From: Purpureocillium takamizusanense
Lineage: Eukaryota; Ascomycota; Sordariomycetes; Hypocreales; Ophiocordycipitaceae
Reading direction: 5' to 3'
Length of the DNA: 64,000 bases
Assembly: GCF_022605165.1 (NCBI RefSeq)
Contig: NC_063074.1
Coordinates: forward strand, 2,197,501 to 2,261,500
Each line of letters begins with the position of its first letter. Positions within the stretch are counted from its first letter, which is position 1. The translations under genes were made by a program, and so were the position numbers. Below the pieces are notes generated by a model that was not told where the DNA came from, ran no database searches, and saw only the letters and a program-made list of their open reading frames with translations. This document shows positions 1 through 9,682 of this stretch, piece after piece.

Positions 1-1602
1 TCGGTGACGAGGCGCACAGCACAGCTCGCAGAAACCCAATGGCCTGGAGAAAGAAGAGGGCGGTCCGTTTTTCACATGCCGGAAGTCGGTGGTGAGGCGG
101 AACTTTAATAAGGTTGAGAGATGCGGCGGCAGCTTCAGGCTTAGCTCGGCCATGATCAGGGCAGGGCAGGGCAGGGCAGGGCCAGCTGGCTGGCTGCTTA
201 TGTCATTTGTTTCCCATTGCTCTGCATCGAGCTGCACTGGAAGCGTTTTTGACTTTTTTTTTAGGATCGGCGATGCGATTGCGTCCCTGCTGATTCCGTC
301 ACTGTGGCCGGACTTGCTGAATTGACATAAAAATAAATAACCGATTGCTACTATGCGCAGCTTCTTGGTTCCTTTGCACTGCTTTATAACCTATCTGTAC
401 AATCTACCGAGCATGCCCAGCAGCGGCAGTGCAGTGCCCTATAAAGGTAGATAGATCGCCGAGCGCCGCTCGTCTTGGCTTCGATCGAGTTGGAGGTGAG
501 TGAGACAGAGGAACGGGCCATCGCTGCGCTTTCCATTGGCCCCAGGCAGTGGGCGAGTCTCCGCCGCAGAGTTCCTGCATGCGGTGGTTTCTCTCGTGGT
601 GGAACCGGGGCTGAGAGAGCCTATTTGGTTCGTGCTTGATGCTTTATATAGATTCAGACTTGTGTTGCTGGACCTACTCGGCGTGCGACGGTTATCCTTC
701 TCGTGGTATGGATCAATTAAATAGTACATGGCGCTAATTGCCCCGCATGGCGATCTGAGGCGGCTGCAACGGGAATCTCCAGTCGAGCTTCAGGTTCCAG
801 AATAGTTGTCTATACGTACAGACTACAGTATACGGGCTATCCAGCGGCAGCGGAGGGCTGGAGCGACTCGCATCGGCCAAGACGTCACGGCATCTCAGCC
901 CTACAGTAAAGGTATACTTTGGTACATATCGGGGCGTCGGACGAACTTTTGCACCAGTCGATTGCTCCTGGCACCCTGCCAAGGACAGTGCTAACTGAAT
1001 TGTACAGTATGACACTTTCGAGCAGAGAGACTGCGGGGCGCCAATTGCTGAGTCGCCTGCATCTGTGCAGGACGGTCCCACCCGACAGCGCTCCAGGTGG
1101 GCAGTGGGCGGCAGTGACCTCAAGGCAAAGTGGGGGAGGCGCGGGCGGTGAGGGCGCATTTTTTAGATTTTCGCTGCGCTGCGCTCCATGCAGAGCTTCT
1201 GCCCGCCGTGGCAGAAATCCTTGGGCAGTCTCTTTTTTTTTCTCCCCCAGTCTGAGCACAAAGTGAGTGCCACGGACGACGCTTCCTGGCACCATCAATC
1301 GCTGCATTGCCTCCATCTCGCACGACTTGCGTCCGCTTGAGTGTGTCATTGCGCCAGGTGAGCCTTTCCCCTTCCCTCTTATCCGGCCTTATCCTTTGAG
1401 CGAATGGACGGCGTCGCCTCGCCTCGCCTCGCCGGTGACTCTTCTCTCGCTCAATCCCGCCACCCATCCACGGCGGAAGCGATTGACTGAACGACCGCTC
1501 ACAATTCTTTCTCTCGTCGCTCCAGAAGTCTGTTTCGTCCATTTGCATATCCATTCACCCACTCGTCTGCATCGAGTCGCTTGCCTCTGTGCTCCAGTCA
1601 GA
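1..1602. other. Intergenic, upstream of the La-motif gene
   Basis: No gene recognised. A short tandem repeat of a GGGCA unit sits at about 157-181. The last 600 bases are pyrimidine-rich with many CTC/TTC runs, as expected of a fungal promoter and 5' untranslated leader for the gene starting at 1603. Open frames here on both strands are proline/arginine-rich composition artefacts that overlap each other. Confidence 0.5.
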
Positions 1603-3092
1603 ATGAGCGAGGCCGACACGACCACCCAGCCCGCCGAGGCTGTCCAGGCCCCCGAGGTCGCCGAGGACAAGGCCCAGCCCATCGAGGAGGAGGCTCAGCC
1701 CGCCGAGACCGCACCTGAGGCCACCAAGGACGAGCCGGCCAGCGAAGAGCCGGCCAGCGAGAAGCCCGCCGACGAGAAGCCTGCCGAAGAGAAGCCTGCC
1801 GAAGAGAAGCCTGCCGAAGAGAAGCCCGCCGAAGAGAAGCCTGCCGCCACCTCGGGCAAGAACATCATCAAGACGACGGCCAAGATCGACCAGGAGAACC
1901 CGCGCAACAATGTCAAGTTCGACCCCAGCACCCGCAAGGACGTCGATGACCCCGAGGCCATCCGCAAGCAGGTAATGATGATGGCCCCAGAGGTTTCACT
2001 GGCTTCGTCGCGCAGCGGCTGACCACTTCTCTTCTTTTCTTGTTTGTCTAGGTCGAGTTCTACTTTGGAGACTGGAACTTCCCGCAAGATAAGTTCATGT
2101 GGGAGTCCTGCGAGGGAACGGCCAACAAGCCCATGCCCATCTCCAAGATCCACTCGTTCAAGCGCATGCGCGTCTTCCAGCCCTACAGCGCCGTGGTCGC
2201 GGCGCTGCGCGAGAGCAAGTTTCTCGAGGTGTCGGGTGAGGAGGGCGAGGAGGTCATCAAGCGCAAGGTGCCTTACAAGCCTATGGCCGAGAGCCGTGCC
2301 AAGGCTGAGGCCGCAACCGTCTACGTCAAGGGCTTCGGCGACGAGAACCCCGACACACAGTTTGACCTGGAGAGCTTCTTCGCGCAGTACGGCGAGATCA
2401 AGGGCCTGAAGCTGCGCCGCACACCCGAGGGCCTGTTCAAGGGCTCCGTCTTCGTGACCTTCCCCGATGAGGATGCGGCCAAGAAGTTTGTGGCGCTGGA
2501 GCCGGCGCCCAAGTACAAGGAGCACGACCTCAAAATCATGACCAAGAAGGACTACTGCGAGGAGAAGAGCGACATGATCCGCCAGGGCAAGCTGGAGCCC
2601 AGCTCGACCAGCACCAAGCGGTTCTTCGAGGGCCGCGACCCCAGCGCCAAGAGGGGATACCGCGGCAAGGACAATGCGGGGCCACGCGACCGCGACGACT
2701 GGAAGAAGCGGCGCGACCACGACCAGAAGCACGGCTTCCAGGGTGGGCGGGGCGGGCGCGGTCGGGGCCGGGGCGGCAGGGGCCGTGGGTTCGGGCGCGG
2801 GGGCCGGGACCACGGCGGCCGAGACCGCGATCGCCGGGACGGCAAGGGCGAGGAGCGCCGAGACGACTTTAAGGAGTAGGTTTCCCTCATGCATGCTTAC
2901 AGGCAAGGTGGCGTACAGAGACAGAGAGACACGACTGACAGCTTGTACAGTGCCAAGCCGCGCATTCAGTCGACGAGCGAGGACGCGCCGGCAGCCAACG
3001 GCAAGCGGGCGCGCGATGACGAGGGCGGCGCCGCCGAGGGAGCACCGGCTGCGAAGAAGGTGGACAGCAAGGAGACGGCTGCGGCCTCGTGA
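1603..3092 (+). CDS. LHP1: La-motif / RRM RNA-binding protein (La homologue)
   Basis: Three exons: 1603-1971, 2052-2875, 2951-3092; 444 aa. Both introns have good borders (donors GTAATG and GTAGGT, acceptors TAG and CAG) and phases agree; intron 2 removes an in-frame TAG at 2877. Residues 1-85 are acidic and disordered with a tandem EEKPA repeat (about 64-84). A La motif (winged helix) follows at about 105-200 (VEFYFGDWNFPQDKF), then an RRM at about 212-295 (TVYVKGF as RNP2-like strand), then an RGG/GR-rich tail at about 350-395 and a charged C-terminus with a KRARDD nuclear-localisation-like patch. La proteins bind the 3' UUU-OH ends of RNA polymerase III transcripts in the nucleus and protect and fold tRNA precursors. 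The RGG tail is longer than in yeast Lhp1, so a La-related protein is the alternative. Family assignment is firm; the exact orthologue is inferred. Confidence 0.88.
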
Positions 3093-4394
3093 GAGTAATT
3101 CGGAGGCCATGACACATTCACAAAGGCGTTATCTTGTTCTGGAAGGGACGGGCAGCAAAAGACGAATGACTTTTGACAATCAGAGGGCGCACCGCGTCTG
3201 GCAATGTATGTTTGGGAGACGCGCGCGCGAATGGGGGAATCCGTGATGCTGGACGAGGCCCGGTCCAGGATCGGGGCTGGGCAGGCTTGTTTCGCATACT
3301 AGCAAAATCGTTTTTGCCTCTGACAAATAAACTGGCGTTTTACAAGAGGCCGCGAGCGAGGTCGGCATGGTGATATTTTGTCATTCTTTTCTTCTTCAAA
3401 ATCACTAACTAAAGAAAGACAAAGGCGGAGTTGGGAGACGGGCAAGTAAGCGGCTCGATCCATGGACTAGTTAAGTTAGAGCTCTAGCCCGTCCGGGTCG
3501 AGCAAGACGATCCATGGAGTTACCGTGGCCGACCCTCGGGCCCGACAGACGTGTCCGGGGCTCGCCCACGTCACGGACGGAGTAACTTGGAGCTGGTGCC
3601 AACAACGCGGGCAAATGGGTCGACGGGAGCGGTCCGGGCCAACTACGTACAACACATTAGTCGTTCAACTAGTTACCAACGCCACTCCATCCGGTTCCCT
3701 GGACGGCGCCGGTTCGGCGACGGATCGGCGCCCAAGCCGACGGAACCAGCCCGCTCCTTTTCCTTGCAGGACTAACCGGTTGGTGGACTTGGTTGATGGA
3801 CTGGCAGTGCGAATGGGACAAGAGAGAAGGAGATTTCCACGCCTCGGCTACCCGACCCGAGGGCGCGCTGCGCCGCGATGCCGATGCGGTGTGATGCGAT
3901 ACCAATGCCGTGCGATGCGCTCCGGGCGCAGTGCGGAGTTGTGTGTGAGAGAAGGGAGGGTTTCTTTCTCAGCTTGTTCAATTCCTGTCAACGATGCATG
4001 GACCTTTGCTGGTGAGGTCCTCGCTCCTCTCTCTCTCTCTCTCTTTCTTCTCTCTACACACTCTCTCTCTCCTTTGCATCCTTTCCGCGGCATCCCTCGC
4101 CCAACATCTCTCCCCTGCTCGCTGTACCTTCTGGAATCAACTCACCTGGTCACTGCTCCGAGATTTGTTTGCCCCCTTGGCACAGCCCGCCGCCGCCGCC
4201 ACCACCCCGGGTTGACACGGACGACCCCTCGGTCGACTTAGACGCCCGTCCGCTCCGGTATAAGTGAGACACGCGACCCGACGATATTGCCGTCACCTCC
4301 AACACACGCACGCACGCAAGACTTTTTTCCGCCGCACGACTGCATAGTTACGGGTGCGGATAGGTCCATGGCCATCCTTTGCAACTAGTACACC
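3093..4394. other. Intergenic between La gene and MFS transporter
   Basis: No gene recognised. It should hold the 3' end of the La transcript and the promoter of the transporter. A CT-repeat tract lies at about 4024-4072 and a further pyrimidine-rich stretch runs to about 4200; such tracts are common just upstream of transcription starts in filamentous fungi. The transporter start codon lies in a strong CACCATGG context. Confidence 0.5.
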
Positions 4395-6305
4395 ATGGAT
4401 GAAAAGAACTTGGACGCACAACAACAACAACATCAACATCAACAACCTGCTCCTCCGGTCGCAGCCACGCCCAGGTCACCCTCGACCGCCAACACCGTGA
4501 CTTGGCAGCACCATGGCCAGCTGTCGGAGGATCGCTCTGCACTGCCGCGCTCTAGCTTCGACGCGGAGAAGCACGAACATCTGCGCGACCTGACGGACGA
4601 CTCGGACGATGACGAGGCCTCCTCCACGTCGGAATCCAGCCGGGACCGCAGCTGCAGCGACGAGCCGTCGGCTCCGGGACCCCCTCGCGTCGCCGCCAGG
4701 GCCAAAACGTCAGTCAAGGCGGCGGCGGCAAGAGGCGATGTCCTGTCTCGGACCGTCTCCGAGGTCAGAGACGGCATCCCCAACCAGCGGGATCTCGAGC
4801 TCGGCGGCGTTGATGGCAACAATGACGGGGACAAGTTGGCGGCGGCGTCGGCCGGGGAGGGGGGAGAGCCCGTTGCCGCCGTCGCCATGGACAACGACCC
4901 GAATCTCGTGCAGTGGGCAGGCCGCGACGACCCGGACAACCCCAAGAACTGGACCATGAAGCGCAAGTGGGCGGCGGTGCTGTGCGTGTCCTCGTTCACG
5001 CTCATCTCGCCGGTGGCGTCGTCGATGGTGGCGCCGGCGCTCAACGCCATCGGCGACGACCTGGCCATCGAGGGCGAGCTGGAGCGCGCCCTCGTGCTGT
5101 CCATCTTCGTGGCCGCCTACGCCCTCGGCCCCCTCGCCTGGGGCCCCCTGTCGGAGCTGTACGGGCGCACCATCGTGCTGCAGTCGTCCAACCTCGTCTT
5201 CCTCGTCTTCAACCTCGGCTGCGGCTTCGCCCGCACCGAGGCCCAGATGATCGCCTTCCGCTTCCTCGCCGGCATCGGCGGCTCGGCGCCCCTGGCCATC
5301 GGCGGCGGCCTCCTCAGCGACCTCTTCGACCCGGAGCAGCGCGGCAAGGCCATGAGCGTCTACTCGCTCATGCCGCTGCTGGGCCCGGCCATCGGCCCCA
5401 TCGCCGGCGGCTGGATCGCCGAGCGCACCAGCTGGCGCTGGGTCTTTTACAGCACCACCATCGCCTGCGGCGTCGTCCAGGCCGCGGGCCTGCTCTTCCT
5501 CCAGGAGACGTACGCGCCCGTCCTGCTGCAGCGCCGCCGCGCCCTCCTCGCCCGGCAGACGGGCAACGCCCTCCTGCGCACCGCCTACGACCGCCCGGAC
5601 CGCACCCTCGCGCAGACGCTCGCCGTCGCCCTCACCCGGCCCTTCCGCCTGCTCCTCACCCAGCCCATCGTGCAGGTCATGTCCCTCTACATGATGTACC
5701 TCTACGGCATGATCTACCTCGTCCTCTCCACCTTCCCCGCCCTCTGGACCGGCACGTACCACGAGTCGGTCGGCGTCGGCGGCCTCAACTACCTGTCGCT
5801 GGGCATCGGCTTCTTCATCGGCACGCAGGTCTGCGCCCCGCTGCAGGACCGCATCTACGCCGCCCTCAAGCGCCGCTACGTGCCCGGCGGCGGGCCCGGC
5901 CGCCCCGAGTTCCGCGTCCCCATGATGGTCCCCGGCGCCCTCCTCGTCCCCGCCGGCCTGCTCGTCTACTCGTGGACCGCCGACGCCGCCGCCCACTGGG
6001 TCTGGCCCAACGTCGGCGCCGCCATCTACGCCGCCGGCACCATCATCAGCTTCCAGTGCGTCCAGGGCTACATGGTCGACTCGTACGCCCGCTACGCCGC
6101 CAGCGCCGTCGGCGCCATGACCGTCCTGCGCAGCCTCGCCGGCTTCGGCTTCCCCCTCTTCGCCCCCTACATGTACGCCGCCCTGGGCTTCGGCAAGGGC
6201 GGCACCGTCCTCGCCGCCTGCGCCGTCGGCATCGGCTGGCCGAGCCCCGTCTTGCTGTGGGTGTACGGCGCGAGGCTGCGCGCCAGGAGCAAGTTTAGCA
6301 GCTAA
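4395..6305 (+). CDS. MFS drug/polyamine-type transporter (DHA1-like)
   Basis: Single exon, 636 aa. Residues 1-185 are a long acidic, Gln- and Ser-rich cytoplasmic tail; the transport core begins at about residue 192 (WAAVLCVSSF) and has about 12 hydrophobic segments. Signature motifs are visible: a motif-A-like loop GPLSELYGRTIV between segments 2 and 3, RFLAGIGGSAPLAIGGG in segment 4, and the antiporter motif C as LLGPAIGPIAGGW at about 330-342 followed by the SWRWVFY loop. This pattern fits the proton-coupled DHA1 group (Tpo1/Flr1-like and fungal multidrug exporters) in the plasma membrane. The substrate cannot be read from sequence. No biosynthetic genes neighbour it, so a cluster-linked exporter is unlikely. 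It converges on the inositol phosphatase gene 424 bp downstream. Very high GC in third positions makes long false frames on both strands here. Confidence 0.93.
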   Translation: MDEKNLDAQQQQHQHQQPAPPVAATPRSPSTANTVTWQHHGQLSEDRSALPRSSFDAEKHEHLRDLTDDSDDDEASSTSESSRDRSCSDEPSAPGPPRVAARAKTSVKAAAARGDVLSRTVSEVRDGIPNQRDLELGGVDGNNDGDKLAAASAGEGGEPVAAVAMDNDPNLVQWAGRDDPDNPKNWTMKRKWAAVLCVSSFTLISPVASSMVAPALNAIGDDLAIEGELERALVLSIFVAAYALGPLAWGPLSELYGRTIVLQSSNLVFLVFNLGCGFARTEAQMIAFRFLAGIGGSAPLAIGGGLLSDLFDPEQRGKAMSVYSLMPLLGPAIGPIAGGWIAERTSWRWVFYSTTIACGVVQAAGLLFLQETYAPVLLQRRRALLARQTGNALLRTAYDRPDRTLAQTLAVALTRPFRLLLTQPIVQVMSLYMMYLYGMIYLVLSTFPALWTGTYHESVGVGGLNYLSLGIGFFIGTQVCAPLQDRIYAALKRRYVPGGGPGRPEFRVPMMVPGALLVPAGLLVYSWTADAAAHWVWPNVGAAIYAAGTIISFQCVQGYMVDSYARYAASAVGAMTVLRSLAGFGFPLFAPYMYAALGFGKGGTVLAACAVGIGWPSPVLLWVYGARLRARSKFSS

Positions 6306-6729
6306 AAAGTCTGTTTTCTTCTCCTTCTTCTCCTTTTCCCTCTTTGGCCCACCGATGCCCCTCTCGTTTGGGGTGGTTTCTTCTCTCTAGTCATTTTTCT
6401 CATCATCGATATGAATATTACCCGGCATAGCGTGGCTACGGCATCATCGAAACAAGTTCTGTGAAAGCATCATACTGGAGACGGCTACAAGCAGCATTGA
6501 GGGGCGTTTTCTGACTTCAACGTGTATAACAAGACCCGTTGCGGGTGTGCCTTGTTGCCATATATCGGGCACGTTTATGTAGACTCTATATATATACATA
6601 TGAGATACACACACGCGCGCGCGTATATATATATCGGCTTGGCAAGAAGCAAAAGGCTCCATCTTGCCCCATCACAGTAGCATCATCAGTCTCCATTGTT
6701 TCACCACCACCACCACCACCACCCCCTTG
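6306..6729. other. Convergent 3' intergenic region with simple repeats
   Basis: Lies between the 3' ends of two convergent genes. A compound microsatellite of TA, CA, CG and again TA units occurs at about 6586-6635, and a CAC triplet run at about 6702-6721 abuts the stop codon of the minus-strand gene. No gene seen. Confidence 0.6.
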
Positions 6730-7886
6730 CTACACAGAGTACTCCAGCCGGCGGTCGCCCACGACGGCCCAAAACTCCTCAATCAGCTCCTTCTGGCCCG
6801 CGGGGGCGCCGCGCACGGCCAGGTACACGCGCGACTCGAGGGGCGTGTCCCACTCGCCGGGGTTCCCGCCGACGACGCGGCCGCCGCCCGACTCCTCGAG
6901 GATGCACCAGCCGGCGCAGACGTCCCAGGCCCAGCAGCCGCCCTCCCAGTAGGCGTCGAGCTGGCCCGCGGCGACGGCGGCGAGGTTGAGCGCGGCGGAG
7001 CCCACGCTGCGCAGCGAGTGGACCATGCTGCCGCCCGACTCGCGGCTGGCGGCCAGCTGGCGGAACACGGCGGCCTTGGCCTCGAAGTTTGCGCCCTCGC
7101 GGTCCGACCCCCACTCGACGGCCAGCAGCGCCGAGCCGAGCCCGGCGAGGGGCCGCGGGGAGCGCGCCAGGGGGAGCCGCTGCGGCGCCGTGCCGCGCCC
7201 GCGCGTCATGTGCGCACCGCGCCCGCGCACCGCCGTGAAGAGCAGGTCCTGCCACGGGTTGTAGATGACGCCCACGACGGGGCGGCGGTCGACGGCCAGG
7301 CCGAGCGAGATGCACGCGTTGGGGAACGAGTGCACAAAGTTGGTGGTGCCTGCGCGTGCCCCCCTTGGCCGTCAGCGTTTGGCTGTCCTTGCCATCGTCC
7401 TCATCGTCCTCATCCTCATCACCATCATCATCATGATGCAGGGGCCCCAAAGGAAAAGAGGAAAGAAACGAAAAACAAGGGGCGGGCAGAGGGCACGCAC
7501 CGTCAATAGGGTCGACCACAAACGTCGGCTCCGGCCCCAGCCGCATGCCGGGCTTGTACGTCTCCTCGCCCATAAAGGCGAACGAAGGGAACGCCGCGGC
7601 CAGACGGCCCGACACCATCTTTTCGACGCCCTTGTCCACCTCTGTGACGATGTCGACGGCTGCCGCGTGGCGGTGTTAGCCAAATTTCCTTTTTTCCTTC
7701 TTGTTCTTTTTTTTTTTTGGCGAGTTGAAAACGGGGGGGGGGGGGGGGGGGGGGGGGGGGCGTACAGTTCAGCTTCGTGCCCGTGTCAATGTCGGCCGGG
7801 TTGGCGGCCAGAATCATCTTGCCCGCCTCGTACGCCGCCGACACCATTGCGTCGTGGACGGCTTGAAGGTCGACGACGTCGGCCAT
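6730..7886 (-). CDS. Inositol monophosphatase family protein
   Basis: Three exons on the minus strand: 7886-7766, 7659-7501, 7349-6730; 299 aa. Borders: donors GTACGC and GTGCGT, acceptors CAG and CAG, all phases consistent. Family motifs are complete: TKLNSVDIVTEVD (about 37-49), GEET (71-74, metal-binding Glu), DPIDGTTNFVHS (90-101, metal-binding Asp pair) and the C-terminal WDVCAGWCILEESGG at about 238-252. The family hydrolyses inositol-1-phosphate to myo-inositol with Mg2+ in the cytosol; fungal paralogues include the quinate-cluster protein QutG, so substrate is inferred. No quinate genes are nearby. Length equals the family norm. Intron 1 carries an unusual 28-nt G run on the plus strand at 7733-7760 next to a T run. 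Confidence 0.92.
7733..7760. repeat. 28-nt homopolymer G run inside an intron
   Basis: Twenty-eight consecutive G on the plus strand (C run in the transcript) end only a few bases before the intron 1 splice donor of the inositol monophosphatase gene; a T run lies at about 7707-7718. The length is prone to sequencing error and replication slippage. Confidence 0.95.
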
Positions 7887-8819
7887 GATGGTAGCGGGAA
7901 GGGGTCAGGGCAGGGCAGAAGGAATCGGGGCGCAAAAAAACAAAAACGTAGTGTTCCCCTTAATCGACTGCGCCGAATCGAATTGAGAGACCGACGGCTG
8001 TCTGTCTACGTGCTGCGTCAATCGTCGGGAGGATGGTGTGTCGAGCCGTGAGGTCGAGAGTGTTGTTGAAGGTGGGATGTTTGAGCGTCTCCACCATTTA
8101 TTTGATGGCGGGGCGGCAGGACGGGACACCGGAGCTTGAGCTTTTGGCGGGGCATCCATCCATCCACGTCTGATGCAACATCCATGGATCATGATTCTAG
8201 TTAGAAACCTGTATACGCAAGTAAGAAAGCGCGCCAACAGCAGCCACCATCAGGCCAACGCCCCTGTAAGCACTAGACAACAAGAACACTGCTGCGTGTC
8301 TCGGGCCTCACAGAGTCGACGCGTGCAGTGCAAAGGCATCACGATCCGACGCCTGGTCATATTCACATCGGCATCGTCAGAACCGACGCGCCGCAATTGC
8401 CCGAGTTGCACACAGTACAGAGAGCGCCTTCGCCAGAGAGGTACAAGCCAAAACACCAGAAACTCCCATCTCCATCTCCTCGTTTTGTCTCCTCCCATTG
8501 CCGCGAGGCACAACAAGAGTCGTCAAGAAAGCAAGCACGCACGCACGCACGCACGACTTTTGTTCCCCGCGCTGGTGGCTTCAGGAGCTCGTGCGACATC
8601 GACATCGCTATACGAGCATGTTTGCGTCCGCGTCTGGGCCAACATGACGGCCGGGCCCCAGCGCCGGCGCCCAAGCAAGCCCTAGCCCATGCCTATGCAG
8701 AGCCAACGGTTGCCATCGTGTCACGGCCACCTCTGCAGCACAGCCCCCGGATCTTCTTCGTTTGTTTCCCTTGGATCCCGGACCCCTTCAACGGCCCAGC
8801 CCCGGACCGTGACCCCTCC
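7887..8819. other. Intergenic upstream of inositol phosphatase gene
   Basis: Contains the promoter of the minus-strand gene at 7886 and the 3' end of the minus-strand gene at 8820. A CGCA tandem repeat (about 8534-8556) is the only notable sequence. No gene supported. Confidence 0.5.
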
Positions 8820-9682
8820 TCATACGTTCTCACGGAACATGGACCGCCGCTCGGTAGGGCTGTTGGCGCTGTCCGGGTCGTCCTTGGTCTTGTGCGCCTT
8901 GCCCTGCGCCTGCGCGTCGGCCGTCTCGACGATTGGCCGGGGGCTCACCCCGCGCAGACTGTCGGCGGCGGCGGCGTCGTCATCGAACGGGTTGCGCTGG
9001 CCCGCCGGCGAAGCCCCGGGGCTCCTCGTCGGTGCGCGGCCCCGCGCCGCCTCCTCATCGTACTCGGCGCCTGGCGTCGCGGCCAGGTTCATGCTGTAGC
9101 TGCCGCCGCGGTACTCGGTCGAGCCACGCCGGCCCGCAGCCGCCGGACCACCGCTGAGCTCTTGCTCCTCGTAGTAGCCGTATCCGTCCGCCTCGTGGCC
9201 GACGCGCGCGTCCCACGCCTCGTCCGGATCCAGCGGGCCGAAGCCGCGGCGCCCTCGCGTCGTGCCCCCGCCGCCGTGCGATGGCTGCTCGTAGGCGCCC
9301 GCGGCGGAGCGGTTGTTGCGGTTCTTAAACTTGCGCACCTGGTCGTTGAACCAGCCGACGACGCCGCCAGGCGCTGGCCGCGGCGGGCCGTACGCGTTGT
9401 CCTGCTTTTTCCAGGGCAGGTAGGACGACAGGCTCGGCGGCGGAAGCTGCAGAGAGAGAAGCGCCGTGGTTAGCCAAGGCCGCTGCATCGGGCAGGCAGT
9501 TTGCTGCTCCGCGACAAAGGGGGGGACCGGGGGGGGGTTCCTCCGTCGCCATCGACAATCAAAGAGGGAGCACTTACGCCGAGCCTGCGGGCGCGCAGCT
9601 GCGTAAAGACAATCCATCCGACGGCTGCGGCGAGGAGCAGCACGACGACGGCGATGGCGATGCCTCCGCCCGTCGACACCAT
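8820..9682 (-). CDS. Small single-pass membrane protein, fungal, unknown function
   Basis: Two exons on the minus strand: 9682-9578 and 9446-8820; 243 aa. The donor is a perfect GTAAGT and the acceptor CTGCAG; the phase is 0. Residues 8-29 form one transmembrane helix (GIAIAVVVLLLAAAVGWIVF) with almost no N-terminal segment ahead of it, followed by a basic patch (QLRARRL), which predicts a cytoplasmic C-terminal domain. Then come LPPPSLSSYLPWKK, a basic conserved-looking block GWFNDQVRKFKNRNNRSAAGAYE (about 58-80), and a disordered acidic tail. I think this layout recurs in Pezizomycotina as an uncharacterised conserved protein, but that is from memory. The choice of start at 9682 rests on the TM helix and the intron; a longer unspliced frame to 9797 is rejected because it lacks the helix. 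Confidence 0.8.

Noticed and set aside
1695..3110. 471-codon antisense frame over the La gene
   Set aside because: Leu/Ala/Val-rich reverse of the real gene with no motif; it ignores the two well-supported introns.
4913..6298. 461-codon same-strand frame inside the MFS gene, and a 428-codon antisense frame (4710-5996)
   Set aside because: Arg/Pro/His-rich shadows caused by GC-rich third codon positions; the transporter frame carries all family motifs.
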